A DNA stretch of 64,000 bases from contig NZ_CP119145.1 of NCBI RefSeq assembly GCF_029167625.1, forward strand, positions 1,178,001 through 1,242,000, written 5' to 3'. The notes below the pieces were generated by a model. That model did no database searches. It had not been told where the DNA came from and saw nothing but the letters and a program-made list of their open reading frames with translations. Made by a program: the position numbers and the translations under genes. The number at the start of each line of letters is the position of its first letter. Within the stretch, counting starts at the first letter, position 1. Below are positions 42,493 through 51,062 of the stretch, one piece after another. Source of the stretch: Streptomyces sp. AM 4-1-1. Its GTDB lineage: Bacteria > Actinomycetota > Actinomycetes > Streptomycetales > Streptomycetaceae.

Positions 42493-43407
42493 GTGAGCAC
42501 CCCGTCATCCACCCCGCCCGCCCTGCTCGTCGCCGGTCACGGCACCCGGGACGAGGGCGGAGCCGCCGCCTTCCGCGACTTCGTCCGGGAACTGGGCCGC
42601 CGCCACCCCGAACTGCCCGTCGTGGGCGGCTTCATCGAGCTGTCACCGCCGCCGCTCGGCGACGCGGTCGCCGAGCTGGTCGGGCGCGGCGTCAGCCGCT
42701 TCGCCGCCGTCCCGCTGATGCTGGTGTCCGCCGGCCACGCCAAGGGCGACATACCGGCCGCGCTGTCCCGTGAGAAGGAGCGCCACCCCGGCATCTCGTA
42801 CACCTACGGCCGCCCGCTCGGCCCGCATCCGGCGCTGCTGTCCGTGCTGGAGCGGCGGATCGACGAGGTCATCGGCGACACGGACCGCTCCGAGGTGACG
42901 GTGCTGCTGGTCGGCCGGGGCTCGACCGACCCGGACGCCAACTCCGAGGTGTACAAGGCCGCGCGCCTGCTGTGGGAGGGCCGGGGTTACGCGGGTGTCG
43001 AGACGGCGTTCGTGTCGCTGGCGGCCCCCGACGTGCCGTCCGGACTCGACCGGTGCGTGCGGCTGGGTGCCCGACGGGTGGTCGTCCTGCCGTACTTCCT
43101 GTTCACCGGCGTCCTCCCGGACCGGGTCCGGCACCAGACAGAGGAGTGGTCCGCCGCGCACCCGGGGACCGAGGTCCGCCCGGCCGAGGTGATCGGGGCC
43201 GCCGAGGAGCTGGTCGGTCTGGTGATGGAGCGTTACCAGGAGGCGGTGGAGGGCGATCTGCGGATGAACTGCGACTCGTGCGTGTACCGGATCGCCATGC
43301 CCGGTTTCGAGGACAAGGTGGGACTCGTCCAGCAGCCGCACTTCCACCCCGACGACGACGGCCATCACCACCACCCTCACCATGGCGAGCATGCACACAC
43401 CCACTGA
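42493..43407 (+). CDS. cbiX: Sirohydrochlorin chelatase CbiX/SirB family
   Basis: A 304-residue class II chelatase-like protein of two CbiX repeats: LLVAGHGTRDEGGAAAFRDFVREL with the conserved active-site His, and VTVLLVGRGSTDPDANSEVYKAARLLWEGRG in the second half. The C-terminus has CDSC and then a His/Asp-rich tail (HFHPDDDGHHHHPHHG), likely a metal store or delivery site. It inserts Co2+ or Fe2+ into sirohydrochlorin, the early-insertion step. Because CobN is also encoded, it may serve siroheme rather than B12. GTG 42493 with GAGGAG; its end overlaps cobC by 26 nt. Confidence 0.92.
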   Translation: MSTPSSTPPALLVAGHGTRDEGGAAAFRDFVRELGRRHPELPVVGGFIELSPPPLGDAVAELVGRGVSRFAAVPLMLVSAGHAKGDIPAALSREKERHPGISYTYGRPLGPHPALLSVLERRIDEVIGDTDRSEVTVLLVGRGSTDPDANSEVYKAARLLWEGRGYAGVETAFVSLAAPDVPSGLDRCVRLGARRVVVLPYFLFTGVLPDRVRHQTEEWSAAHPGTEVRPAEVIGAAEELVGLVMERYQEAVEGDLRMNCDSCVYRIAMPGFEDKVGLVQQPHFHPDDDGHHHHPHHGEHAHTH

Positions 43408-44473
43408 GACCCCCCACATCGGCGGGCACGACCTGCGGCACCACGGTGACGCGGAGGTACGGGACGGGGATCTGACCGATCTCGCCGTCAATGTCCGTAC
43501 CGGTACCCCGCCGGACTGGCTCAAGGAACGAATCGCCGCATCGCTCGACTCACTGGCCGTCTACCCGGATGACCGGACCGCCCGTGCGGCGGTCGCCGCG
43601 CGGCACGGACTGCCGCCGGAACGCGTGCTCCTGACGGCCGGCGCGGCGGAGGCGTTCGTGCTGATCGCACGGGCGCTGCCGGTCCGCCGCCCGGTCGTCG
43701 TACACCCCCAGTTCACCGAGCCGGAGGCGGCGCTGCGCGCGGCCGGGCACGAGGTGGAACGCGTGCTGCTGCGCGCCGGGGACGGCTTCCGGCTGGACCC
43801 GGCGGCCGTCCCCCAGGACGCCGACCTGGTGGTGATCGGCAACCCCACGAACCCCACGTCGGTGCTCCACCCGGCCGGGACGCTGGAGCGACTGGCCCGC
43901 CCCGGCCGCACGTTGGTGGTCGACGAGGCGTTCATGGACGCGGTGCCCGACGAGCGTGAGGCGCTGTGCGGACGCACGGACATCCCCGGGCTCGTGGTGC
44001 TGCGGAGCCTCACGAAGACGTGGGGGCTGGCCGGGCTGCGGGTCGGTTACGCGGTGGCCGACCCGGAGACGGTCGCCACGCTGGCCGGGGCGCAGCCGCT
44101 GTGGCCGGTGTCGTCCCCGGCGCTGGTGGCGGCCGAGGCGTGCGTGGAGCCCCGGGCGCTGGCCGAGGCGGCCGGTGCGGCGAGGCGGGTCGCGGTCGAC
44201 CGGGCCCATCTGGTGGCGGGCCTGACGGAGTTCCCGGAGATACGGGTGGTGGAGCCGGCCGAGGGCCCGTTCGTCCTGGTCCGGCTGGAGCGGGCGGCCG
44301 AGGTCCGGGAGCGGCTGCGGGCGCTGGGGTTCGCGGCGCGGCGCGGTGACACGTTCCCGGGGCTGGGACCGGGGTGGCTGCGGCTCGCGGTCCGGGACAG
44401 GACCACGACGAACCGATTCCTCCAAGCGCTCGACAAGGCGCTCCAGGCGCTGCCGACCACCGGCAGCGGCTGA
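43382..44473 (+). CDS. cobC: CobC/Rv2231c-type PLP-dependent aminotransferase-fold protein
   Basis: A 363-residue fold-type I PLP enzyme, expected to decarboxylate threonine phosphate to aminopropanol phosphate for CobD. Signature parts are DLAVNVRTGTPPDWLKE, VLLTAGAAEAFVLIARAL, LVVIGNPTNPTSVLHP and the PLP lysine in RSLTKTWGLAGLRVGYAVAD. ATG 43382 (or 43391) lies within the end of cbiX, so translation is coupled. Last gene of the cobalamin cluster, followed by a hairpin. Confidence 0.9.
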   Translation: MASMHTPTETPHIGGHDLRHHGDAEVRDGDLTDLAVNVRTGTPPDWLKERIAASLDSLAVYPDDRTARAAVAARHGLPPERVLLTAGAAEAFVLIARALPVRRPVVVHPQFTEPEAALRAAGHEVERVLLRAGDGFRLDPAAVPQDADLVVIGNPTNPTSVLHPAGTLERLARPGRTLVVDEAFMDAVPDEREALCGRTDIPGLVVLRSLTKTWGLAGLRVGYAVADPETVATLAGAQPLWPVSSPALVAAEACVEPRALAEAAGAARRVAVDRAHLVAGLTEFPEIRVVEPAEGPFVLVRLERAAEVRERLRALGFAARRGDTFPGLGPGWLRLAVRDRTTTNRFLQALDKALQALPTTGSG

Positions 44474-44498
44474 CGGCCCCGGTAAGGCCGACACCCCC

Positions 44499-44538
44499 GG
44501 AGGGGGCGGCGCTCCTCCGCCGGAACGCCGCCCTCTCC
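44499..44538 (+). terminator. Terminator at the end of the cobalamin cluster
   Basis: A 13-bp stem with one mismatch (44499-44511 with 44526-44538) and a 14-nt loop, 26 bp after the cobC stop. It also faces the minus-strand LAETG gene ending at 44602. Confidence 0.65.
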
Positions 44539-44601
44539 GCCCCCTCGGGTCTCTCCCCGGGTCTCCCCCGGTTCTCCCCTTCGGGTCCGTCCGCCGTCGC
44601 G

Positions 44602-45555
44602 TCAGTTCCGGGCGCGGCGGCGGGTCACCACCATGGCGCCCGCGCCGACCGCCAGCAGCAGGGCGGCGCCGCCCGCGATGTACGGCGTCTTCGAGCTGCC
44701 ACCGGTCTCCGCGAGGTTCTCGGCGACGTCCGGGGCCGGGGCGGCCACCGGTGTCGGGTCGGTAGCGGTCTGGGGCTTCGTACCGCCGCCCTCCCCCTTG
44801 TCGTCGACCGGCTTCCCGGCCTCCTCGGGCGTCTCACAGGTCGCCTCGGCCAGTGTGATCTCGCCCCGTACGTCCGCGACGTTGAGCTTCAGCGGGTTCA
44901 CCGAGACCTTCAGCCGGAGGGCGGCGGCCGCCGCGGTGCGTGAGGTGGTGGTCCTCTTCGACAGGTCGAGGGTCACCTCGCCCACCCCGGGAACGCTGAC
45001 CTCGGTGGTGCCGCCCGCGGTGAGCGTGACGCGCTTGCCGAGGACCGTCACCTGCCCGAGCACGTTCGCGTCGGCGACCGGCTTCCCGCCGACCGCGCAC
45101 ACCGCCTTGGAGGTGACCTGCTCGACCTCGACGAGCGAGAGGAGCGGCAGCCCCGGCACATGGACCCGGGCCTTCACGAGGTCGGTGTGCCCCTCGGCCC
45201 CGCGCGCGTCGACGGTGGCCTTCGCGGTGGCCACGTCGGCGCGCAGCACGCTGAACGGCCTCCCCTGGTCCACACCGTCCAACCGCACGGTCAGCGCGGT
45301 CTTCTCGGCGCTCGCCGGGGCCTGCACCTCGTTGAGCGCGACCCTGAGCGGTACGTCGACCGTCTTGTTGAGGAGCGAGACGTCGAGTCCGGTACGGAGC
45401 ACGACCGCGCTCGCCCGGCCGCCACCGCCCTCGGCCGGGGCGGTGGCCGGAGCGGCGACGGTGGCCGGGGCCGCCTGGGCCGGGACCGCGACCAGCAGGG
45501 CGACGGGTGCGGCGGCGAACGCCAGGGCGGCCGGACGGAAGATGTTGCTGTTCAA
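44602..45555 (-). CDS. SCO1860-type LAETG cell-wall-anchored secreted protein
   Basis: A 317-residue exported surface protein. The signal peptide is about residues 1-28 (FRPAALAFAAAPVALLVAVPAQA). The mature part is beta-rich and repeats a VxVPG/VxVPLxVAL pattern, with two spaced cysteines (VTSKAVCAVGG and ATCETPEE) likely forming a disulfide. A Pro/Thr/Ala-rich stalk leads to the sortase motif LAETG (281-285), a hydrophobic helix and a basic RRRARN tail: a class E sortase substrate. Start is an unusual TTG 45555 with GAGGG upstream; no ATG/GTG fits as well. Function unknown. Confidence 0.88.
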   Translation of the reverse strand: MNSNIFRPAALAFAAAPVALLVAVPAQAAPATVAAPATAPAEGGGGRASAVVLRTGLDVSLLNKTVDVPLRVALNEVQAPASAEKTALTVRLDGVDQGRPFSVLRADVATAKATVDARGAEGHTDLVKARVHVPGLPLLSLVEVEQVTSKAVCAVGGKPVADANVLGQVTVLGKRVTLTAGGTTEVSVPGVGEVTLDLSKRTTTSRTAAAAALRLKVSVNPLKLNVADVRGEITLAEATCETPEEAGKPVDDKGEGGGTKPQTATDPTPVAAPAPDVAENLAETGGSSKTPYIAGGAALLLAVGAGAMVVTRRRARN

Positions 45556-45919
45556 GATGGTGGAACCCTCACAGGAGACATGGAGCCACCGGCGCCGTCC
45601 GAAGGGGGACATCGCGGGCACCGGTGGCCTCGACCCCGAAATCTTTACGCACAGAGGGTGAACCAGCAGACACATGACGTGAGTTCACCCCAAAGGGGGG
45701 TTTTCGCGACCGTATTCGATTCTCTCTGCACACGCGTTCCACGCACGCCCCTCGGCATCACCCGTTTCGCCGAGCCTGTGGTACGAGTGTTGACCGGACC
45801 GAGGTGTGCGCGCCCTGAACCGGGGTCCTGGCGAAGGTGCTGCAACGAGAGAGCCGCGTCCCGGTCACCGGTCCGTCAACACCACGCCGCTCCCGGTGAG
45901 GGCGAGGGGATGGGCGGTG
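45556..45919. other. Gene-free interval with inverted repeats upstream of the LAETG gene
   Basis: 364 bases. An 8-bp inverted repeat GGGTGAAC (45656-45663) with GTTCACCC (45683-45690) spans a 19-base spacer and is followed by CCCCAAAGGGGGGTTTT (about 45688-45704). Either an operator/promoter of the LAETG gene or the terminator of the amidohydrolase gene is possible. No coding sequence recognised. Confidence 0.5.
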
Positions 45920-47038
45920 TCAGCCGATGACGCGCCCGTTCAGCACCACCCGGCGCGGCGCCCCCAGGACCCGCACGTCCGCTCGCGGGTCCTCGTCGTA
46001 GACCACCAGGTCGGCGGGCGCCCCCTCTTCGAGGACGGGCCGGCCGAGCCAGCGCCGGGCCCCCCAGGTCGTCGCGGAGAGCGCCTCCGCGGCCGGGATG
46101 CCCGCCTTCACCAGTTCCGCCACCTCCGCCGCGACCAGACCGTGGGCCAGCGAACCGCCCGCGTCGGTGCCGACGAACACCGGGACACCGGCGTCGTACG
46201 CCGCGCGCACGGTGTCGTACCTGCGCTCGTGCAGCCGCCGCATGTGCGCCGACCAGCGGGGGAACTTCCGCTCGCCGCCCGCCGCGAGCGCGGGGAACGT
46301 GGCGATGTTGACGAGCGTCGGCACGATCGCGACGCCGCGTTCCGCGAAGAGCGGGATGGTGTCCTCGGTGAGACCCGTGGCGTGCTCCACGCAGTCGATG
46401 CCGGCCTCGACCAGATCGCGCAGCGAGTCCTCGGCGAAGCAGTGCGCGGTGACCCTGGCGCCCAGCCGGTGCGCCTGCGCGATGGCCGCCTCGACCTCGC
46501 CGCGCGGCCAGCAGGCCGTCAGGTCCCCGGCCTCCCGGTCGATCCAGTCCCCGACCAGCTTCACCCAGCCGTCGCCCCGCCGCGCCTCGCGGGCGACGTA
46601 GGCGACCAGGTCGCCCGGTTCGATCTCATGGGCGTAGTTGCGGATGTATCTGCGGGTCCTGGCGATGTGCCGGCCGGCCCTGATGATCTTCGGAAGGTCC
46701 TCCCGGTCGTCGATCCAGCGGGTGTCGGAGGGCGACCCCGCGTCCCGGATCAGCAGCGTCCCCGCCGTCCGGTCGGTGACGGCCTGCTCCTCGGCGACCG
46801 CCGAGGAGACCGGCCCGTGCGCGTCGAGGCCGACATGGCAGTGCGCGTCGACCAGTCCGGGCAGCGCCCAGCCGGTGACGGTCACCGCGTCGTCCGCGCC
46901 GGCCGGCCGCTCGTACGTGATCCGCCCGTCGACCGCCCAGACCTCGTCCCTGACCTCCTGCGGACCGACCAGGACCCGCCCCTTCACCCGCAGCACCCGC
47001 AACTCCCCGGCCGCCCTCCGCCCGCTGTGATCGCTCAT
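45920..47038 (-). CDS. Amidohydrolase family protein (imidazolonepropionase-like)
   Basis: A 372-residue metal-dependent hydrolase with a TIM-barrel core. The N-terminal beta-sandwich is VLVGPQEVRDEVWAVDGRITY. Metal ligands: LPGLVDAHCHVGLDAHG (HxH), WVKLVGDW near the usual carbamate Lys, ARVTAHCFAE, CVEHATGLTE and the Asp in FVGTDAGGSLAHG. The C-terminus returns to the sandwich (GRPVLEEGAPADLVVYDEDPRADVRVL). Substrate is not evident. ATG 47038 is chosen over the longer frame. Divergent from the aminotransferase gene with 203 bp between. Confidence 0.9.
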   Translation of the reverse strand: MSDHSGRRAAGELRVLRVKGRVLVGPQEVRDEVWAVDGRITYERPAGADDAVTVTGWALPGLVDAHCHVGLDAHGPVSSAVAEEQAVTDRTAGTLLIRDAGSPSDTRWIDDREDLPKIIRAGRHIARTRRYIRNYAHEIEPGDLVAYVAREARRGDGWVKLVGDWIDREAGDLTACWPRGEVEAAIAQAHRLGARVTAHCFAEDSLRDLVEAGIDCVEHATGLTEDTIPLFAERGVAIVPTLVNIATFPALAAGGERKFPRWSAHMRRLHERRYDTVRAAYDAGVPVFVGTDAGGSLAHGLVAAEVAELVKAGIPAAEALSATTWGARRWLGRPVLEEGAPADLVVYDEDPRADVRVLGAPRRVVLNGRVIG

Positions 47039-47241
47039 GCGGAGCACTGTACGAGGCGGGTACGCGCGCCCGGGAGCCGCCCGCCGGACGGCTCCCACGG
47101 GCTCCCCCACGGCGGGGAGCGGGCTCCCGGCGCCCCGCGACGGCGCCCGCCGGTCCGCTCACCCGCCGTGGGTGGACCGTTACGCTCGACGGAAAAGAGT
47201 TCGCCCGTCGAACCGTGGACCGATCCGAAGAGAGCACCACC

Positions 47242-48348
47242 GTGACGCACCCCTTCCTCGACCTCGCCCCGCTCACCGCCGCGCACTTCGCCGCGATCGA
47301 GCGGCGGGTGGCCTCCCTCCTCGCCACCGAGCAGGACGTCGTCATCACGCAGGGCGAGGCGCTGCTGCCCCTCGAAGGCTGCGTCCGGGGCGGCGCGGCA
47401 CCCGGTTCGACCGCGCTGAACGTGGTGACCGGCCCGTACGGACAGACCTTCGGGAACTGGCTGCGGGACTGCGGCGCGACCGTCGTCGATCTGACGGTGC
47501 CGTTCCACACCGCGGTCACCGCCGATCAGGTCGCCGAGGCGCTGGCCACTCGTCCGGAGATCGACTTCGTCTCGCTGGTGCACGCCGAGGCGGCGACCGG
47601 GAACACCAACCCGGTGGCGGAGATCGGTGAGGTGGTCAGGGCGCACGGCGCGCTGTTCATGCTGGACGCCGTCGCCTCGGTGGGCGCCGAGCCACTGCTG
47701 CCGGACGCCTGGGGCGTGGACCTGTGCGTGATCGGCGCGCAGAAGGCGATGGGCGGTCCCGCCGGAGTGTCCGCGGTCTCGGTGAGCCCACGCGCCTGGG
47801 CCCGGCTCACGGCGAACCCGCGGGCCCCGCGCCGTTCGTACCTCTCGCTCCTCGACTGGAAGGAGCGCTGGATCGACGGTGGCCGCAAGGCCCTGCCGCA
47901 CGCCCCCGCGCAGTTGGAGATGCTGGCGCTGGAGGCGTGTGTCGAGCGGATCGAGTCGGAGGGGCTCGACGCGCTGATGGCGCGGCACGCCCTGGCCGCC
48001 GCCGCGACGCGGGCCGGCGCGTCGGCGCTCGGCGGCGGGCTCGAACCGTACGTCCGGGACGCCGCCGACGCCGCACCGGTCGCGACGACGCTCCGCGCCC
48101 CGGACGGGACCGACGCGTCGGAGCTGGTCACCCAGGCGCTCGCCGCGGATCCGTCGCTGCCGCTGATCGCGGGCGGCGGCGCACTGGCCAAGGAGATGAT
48201 CCGGGTCAACCACTACGGGAAGGACGCGACCCGGGGCACGGTGCTGTCGTCGCTCGCCGCGCTGGGCGCGGCGCTGGCGGACACCGGTCGGCGGGTCGAC
48301 CTCGAAGCTGCCCGCAAGGCCGTTTCGGACACCTGGCCGAGCGAATGA
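47242..48348 (+). CDS. Class V aminotransferase-like PLP enzyme
   Basis: A 368-residue fold-type I PLP protein of the alanine-glyoxylate/serine-pyruvate aminotransferase type. VVTGPYGQTFGNWLRDCG is the cofactor loop, FMLDAVASVGAEPLLPDAWGVDLCVIGAQKAMGGPAGVSAVSV carries Asp and the PLP Lys, and VNHYGKDATRGTVLSSLAALGAAL the C-terminal domain. Amino donor and acceptor are unknown. GTG 47242 follows a GAAGAGAG purine run; an ATG-less extension to 47215 is possible. A classic U-rich terminator follows. Confidence 0.88.
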   Translation: MTHPFLDLAPLTAAHFAAIERRVASLLATEQDVVITQGEALLPLEGCVRGGAAPGSTALNVVTGPYGQTFGNWLRDCGATVVDLTVPFHTAVTADQVAEALATRPEIDFVSLVHAEAATGNTNPVAEIGEVVRAHGALFMLDAVASVGAEPLLPDAWGVDLCVIGAQKAMGGPAGVSAVSVSPRAWARLTANPRAPRRSYLSLLDWKERWIDGGRKALPHAPAQLEMLALEACVERIESEGLDALMARHALAAAATRAGASALGGGLEPYVRDAADAAPVATTLRAPDGTDASELVTQALAADPSLPLIAGGGALAKEMIRVNHYGKDATRGTVLSSLAALGAALADTGRRVDLEAARKAVSDTWPSE

Positions 48349-48362
48349 ATTAATAATTCATT

Positions 48363-48401
48363 AATGCGGGAAGCTGCTTTACGAGAGCAGCTTCCCGCAT
48401 T
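48363..48401 (+). terminator. Intrinsic terminator with T-rich tail
   Basis: A perfect 16-bp stem (48363-48378 with 48386-48401), 7-nt loop, followed by TTCTTCTG. It lies 15 bp after the aminotransferase stop and is the most classical terminator in the window. Confidence 0.92.
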
Positions 48402-48684
48402 CTTCTGCCCGCTTTCGGGAAACCTAAACGCCTCAGTTCGAAGTTGTTCCGTCAACGGCCTATGAAAGGTCAATCTGCTTAATTCGGACGGCCCTCCGGA
48501 GAGTTACCACCTTGTGACCGACTCCACACCGGGGGGCGTTATGCCGGTTTAATTCGGGTCAAATACCGAGATAATGCAGGCAAATCGCGCGGGAGCACGC
48601 GCCCGCGTGATAACACAACGGTCCGGCTCACCCAACCCTCTGCCTCGATGCAATTTGAGAATTTGCTGGGTAAATTCAATTCGC
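48402..48684 (+). promoter_or_regulatory. AT-rich ectABCD promoter/leader region
   Basis: This interval is conspicuously richer in A/T than its surroundings. GATAAT near 48569 is a good -10 candidate. A 6-bp inverted repeat GAATTT (48659-48664) with AAATTC (48672-48677) lies 7 bases before the ectA ATG, where it could mask ribosome binding or bind a regulator. No strong ribosome site precedes ectA. Confidence 0.5.
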
Positions 48685-49215
48685 ATGACCGCAGCACCAG
48701 CAGACCTTGCACGTGCCCGAAGCGAATACCTCACCATCGACACCCCACGAGTGGAGGACGGGGCCGCGATATGGCGCATCGCCCGCGACTCCGAGGTCCT
48801 GGACCTGAACTCCTCGTACAGCTATCTGCTGTGGTGCCGTGACTTCGCCGCGACCTCCGTGGTCGCCCGCGACGAGACCGGCTCCCCGGTCGCCTTCGTG
48901 ACGGGGTACATCCGCCCCGACCGCCCCGAGACCCTGGTCATCTGGCAGGTCGCCGTCGACAGCGGCCACCGCGGGCAGGGTCTGGCCGCCAAGCTGCTGG
49001 ACGCGCTGACCGCACGGGTCGCCGCCGACCAGGGCCTGGTTTCGGTCGAGACGACCATCACGCCGGACAACGCCGCGTCGGACCGGCTGTTCACCTCGTA
49101 CGCCCGGCGCCACGGCGTGGCCCTGGAGCGCGAGGTGCTGTTCGACGGCGAGCTGTTCCCCGAGGACACCCATCTGCCGGAAGTCCTCCACCGGATCGGT
49201 CCCTTCCACGTATAG
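48685..49215 (+). CDS. ectA: L-2,4-diaminobutyrate N-gamma-acetyltransferase EctA
   Basis: A 176-residue GNAT acetyltransferase, second step of ectoine synthesis (acetyl-CoA plus diaminobutyrate). DTPRVEDGAAIWRIARDSEVLDLNSSYSYLLWCRDFAATSVVA is the EctA-specific N-terminus. IWQVAVDSGHRGQGLAAKLLDAL supplies the acetyl-CoA loop (R/QxxGxG/A). TTITPDNAASDRLFTSYARR follows. ATG 48685 is chosen because the conserved region begins there; the frame extends to 48574 into the AT-rich leader. First gene of ectABCD. Confidence 0.95.
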   Translation: MTAAPADLARARSEYLTIDTPRVEDGAAIWRIARDSEVLDLNSSYSYLLWCRDFAATSVVARDETGSPVAFVTGYIRPDRPETLVIWQVAVDSGHRGQGLAAKLLDALTARVAADQGLVSVETTITPDNAASDRLFTSYARRHGVALEREVLFDGELFPEDTHLPEVLHRIGPFHV

Positions 49216-49290
49216 CCCCGGGGCCGGGCCCCCGACCGGGGCCCGCCGTCGCCCGGAGCCCCCGCCCCCTTCTCGATCAGGAGATGCCCT

Positions 49291-50559
49291 GTGACCATCA
49301 CCCCGCCCGCCCTGAGTGTTTTCGAGACCCTGGAGTCGGAAGTACGGAGCTACTGCCGCAGCTGGCCCGCGGTGTTCGACCGCGCGCAGGGAAGCCGCCT
49401 GACCGACGAGGACGGCCACTCGTACCTCGACTTCTTCGCCGGCGCCGGCACGCTCAGCTACGGCCACAACAACCCGGTGCTGAAACGCGCGCTGATCGAC
49501 TACATCGAGCGCGACGGCATCACCCACGGCCTGGACATGGCGACCACCGCCAAGCGGGCGTTCCTGGAGACCTTCCAGAACACGATCCTGCGCCCGCGTG
49601 ACCTCCCGTACAAGGTGATGTTCCCCGGTCCGACCGGCACCAACGCGGTCGAGGCCGCGCTGAAGCTGGCCCGCAAGGTGAAGGGGCGTGAGTCGATCAT
49701 CTCGTTCACCAACGCCTTCCACGGCATGTCGCTGGGCTCGCTCGCCGTCACCGGCAACGCCTTCAAGCGGGCCGGCGCCGGTATCCCGCTGGTGCACGGC
49801 ACGCCGATGCCGTTCGACAACTACTTCGACGGCCAGGTGCCGGACTTCCTCTGGTTCGAGCGGCTGCTGGAGGACCAGGGTTCCGGTCTGAACAAGCCCG
49901 CCGCGGTGATCGTGGAGACCGTGCAGGGCGAGGGCGGCATCAACGTGGCCCGTCCGGAGTGGCTGCGCGCGCTGGCCGATCTGTGCCACCGCCGCGACAT
50001 GCTGTTGATCGTCGACGACGTCCAGATGGGCTGCGGCCGAACCGGCGGCTTCTTCTCCTTCGAGGAGGCCGGCATCACCCCGGACATCGTCGTCCTGTCG
50101 AAGGCCATCAGCGGCTACGGGCTGCCCATGGCGCTCGTCCTGTTCAACGCGGAGCTGGACGTCTGGGAGCCGGGCGAGCACAACGGCACCTTCCGCGGCA
50201 ACAACCCCGCGTTCGTGACCGCCACCGCCGCCCTCGACGCCTACTGGGCGGACGGCCAGATGGAGAAGCAGACCCTGGTCCGCGGCGAGCAGGTCGAGCA
50301 GGCGCTGCTGGCCATCTGCGACGAGCACTCCCGGCTCGGCGCCCGGTTCCGTGGCCGCGGCCTGGTCTGGGGCATGGAGTTCGCCGACCCCGCCCGCGCG
50401 GTGGAGGTGTGCCGCCGCGCCTTCGAGCTGGGGCTCCTGGTGGAGACCTCCGGTCCGCAGAGCGAGGTCGTCAAGCTGCTGCCGCCGCTGACCGTCACCC
50501 CCGAAGAGCTGGACGAGGGCCTGCGCACGCTGGCCCGTTCCGTCCGGGAGACCGCCTGA
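49291..50559 (+). CDS. ectB: Diaminobutyrate-2-oxoglutarate aminotransferase EctB
   Basis: A 422-residue class III aminotransferase making L-2,4-diaminobutyrate from aspartate semialdehyde with glutamate as donor, the first ectoine step. [52 protein letters not shown] is the typical N-terminus; [48 protein letters not shown] contains the Asp and PLP Lys. GTG 49291 with AGGAGAT upstream, 75 bp after ectA. Confidence 0.97.
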   Translation: MTITPPALSVFETLESEVRSYCRSWPAVFDRAQGSRLTDEDGHSYLDFFAGAGTLSYGHNNPVLKRALIDYIERDGITHGLDMATTAKRAFLETFQNTILRPRDLPYKVMFPGPTGTNAVEAALKLARKVKGRESIISFTNAFHGMSLGSLAVTGNAFKRAGAGIPLVHGTPMPFDNYFDGQVPDFLWFERLLEDQGSGLNKPAAVIVETVQGEGGINVARPEWLRALADLCHRRDMLLIVDDVQMGCGRTGGFFSFEEAGITPDIVVLSKAISGYGLPMALVLFNAELDVWEPGEHNGTFRGNNPAFVTATAALDAYWADGQMEKQTLVRGEQVEQALLAICDEHSRLGARFRGRGLVWGMEFADPARAVEVCRRAFELGLLVETSGPQSEVVKLLPPLTVTPEELDEGLRTLARSVRETA

Positions 50560-50660
50560 CCGTTCCCCCTGCCGGGCCGGGAGACCGCGTCTCCCGGCCC
50601 GGCCCGGGGACGCATCGATACAGCGACACACCACAGAGCAGAGAGAGGCACCAACTCACC

Positions 50661-51059
50661 GTGATTGTCCGTTCGTTCAGCGACATCGAGAACACCGACC
50701 GGCATGTGAGGTCCGCCTCGGGCACCTGGGAGAGCAAGCGCATCGTGCTCGCCAAGGAGAAGGTCGGCTTCTCGCTCCACGAGACCGTGCTGTACGCGGG
50801 CACGGAGACGTCGATGTGGTACGCGAACCACATCGAGGCCGTGCTGTGCACCGAGGGCGAGGCCGAACTCACCAACGACGACACCGGCGAGAAGCACTGG
50901 ATCTCCCCCGGCACGATGTATCTGCTCGACGGGCACGAGCACCACACGCTGCGGCCCAAGACGGACTTCCGCTGCGTCTGCGTGTTCAACCCTCCCGTCA
51001 CCGGACGGGAGGACCACGACGAGAACGGCGTCTACCCGCTGCTGACCGAGGAGGGCTGA
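50661..51059 (+). CDS. ectC: L-ectoine synthase EctC
   Basis: A 132-residue cupin that cyclises N-gamma-acetyl-diaminobutyrate to ectoine. [61 protein letters not shown] and the later [16 protein letters not shown] with metal-binding residues are characteristic. GTG 50661 lies after a GAGAGAGAGG run. Third gene of ectABCD; ectD follows after 3 bases. Confidence 0.97.
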   Translation: MIVRSFSDIENTDRHVRSASGTWESKRIVLAKEKVGFSLHETVLYAGTETSMWYANHIEAVLCTEGEAELTNDDTGEKHWISPGTMYLLDGHEHHTLRPKTDFRCVCVFNPPVTGREDHDENGVYPLLTEEG

Positions 51060-51062
51060 ACC

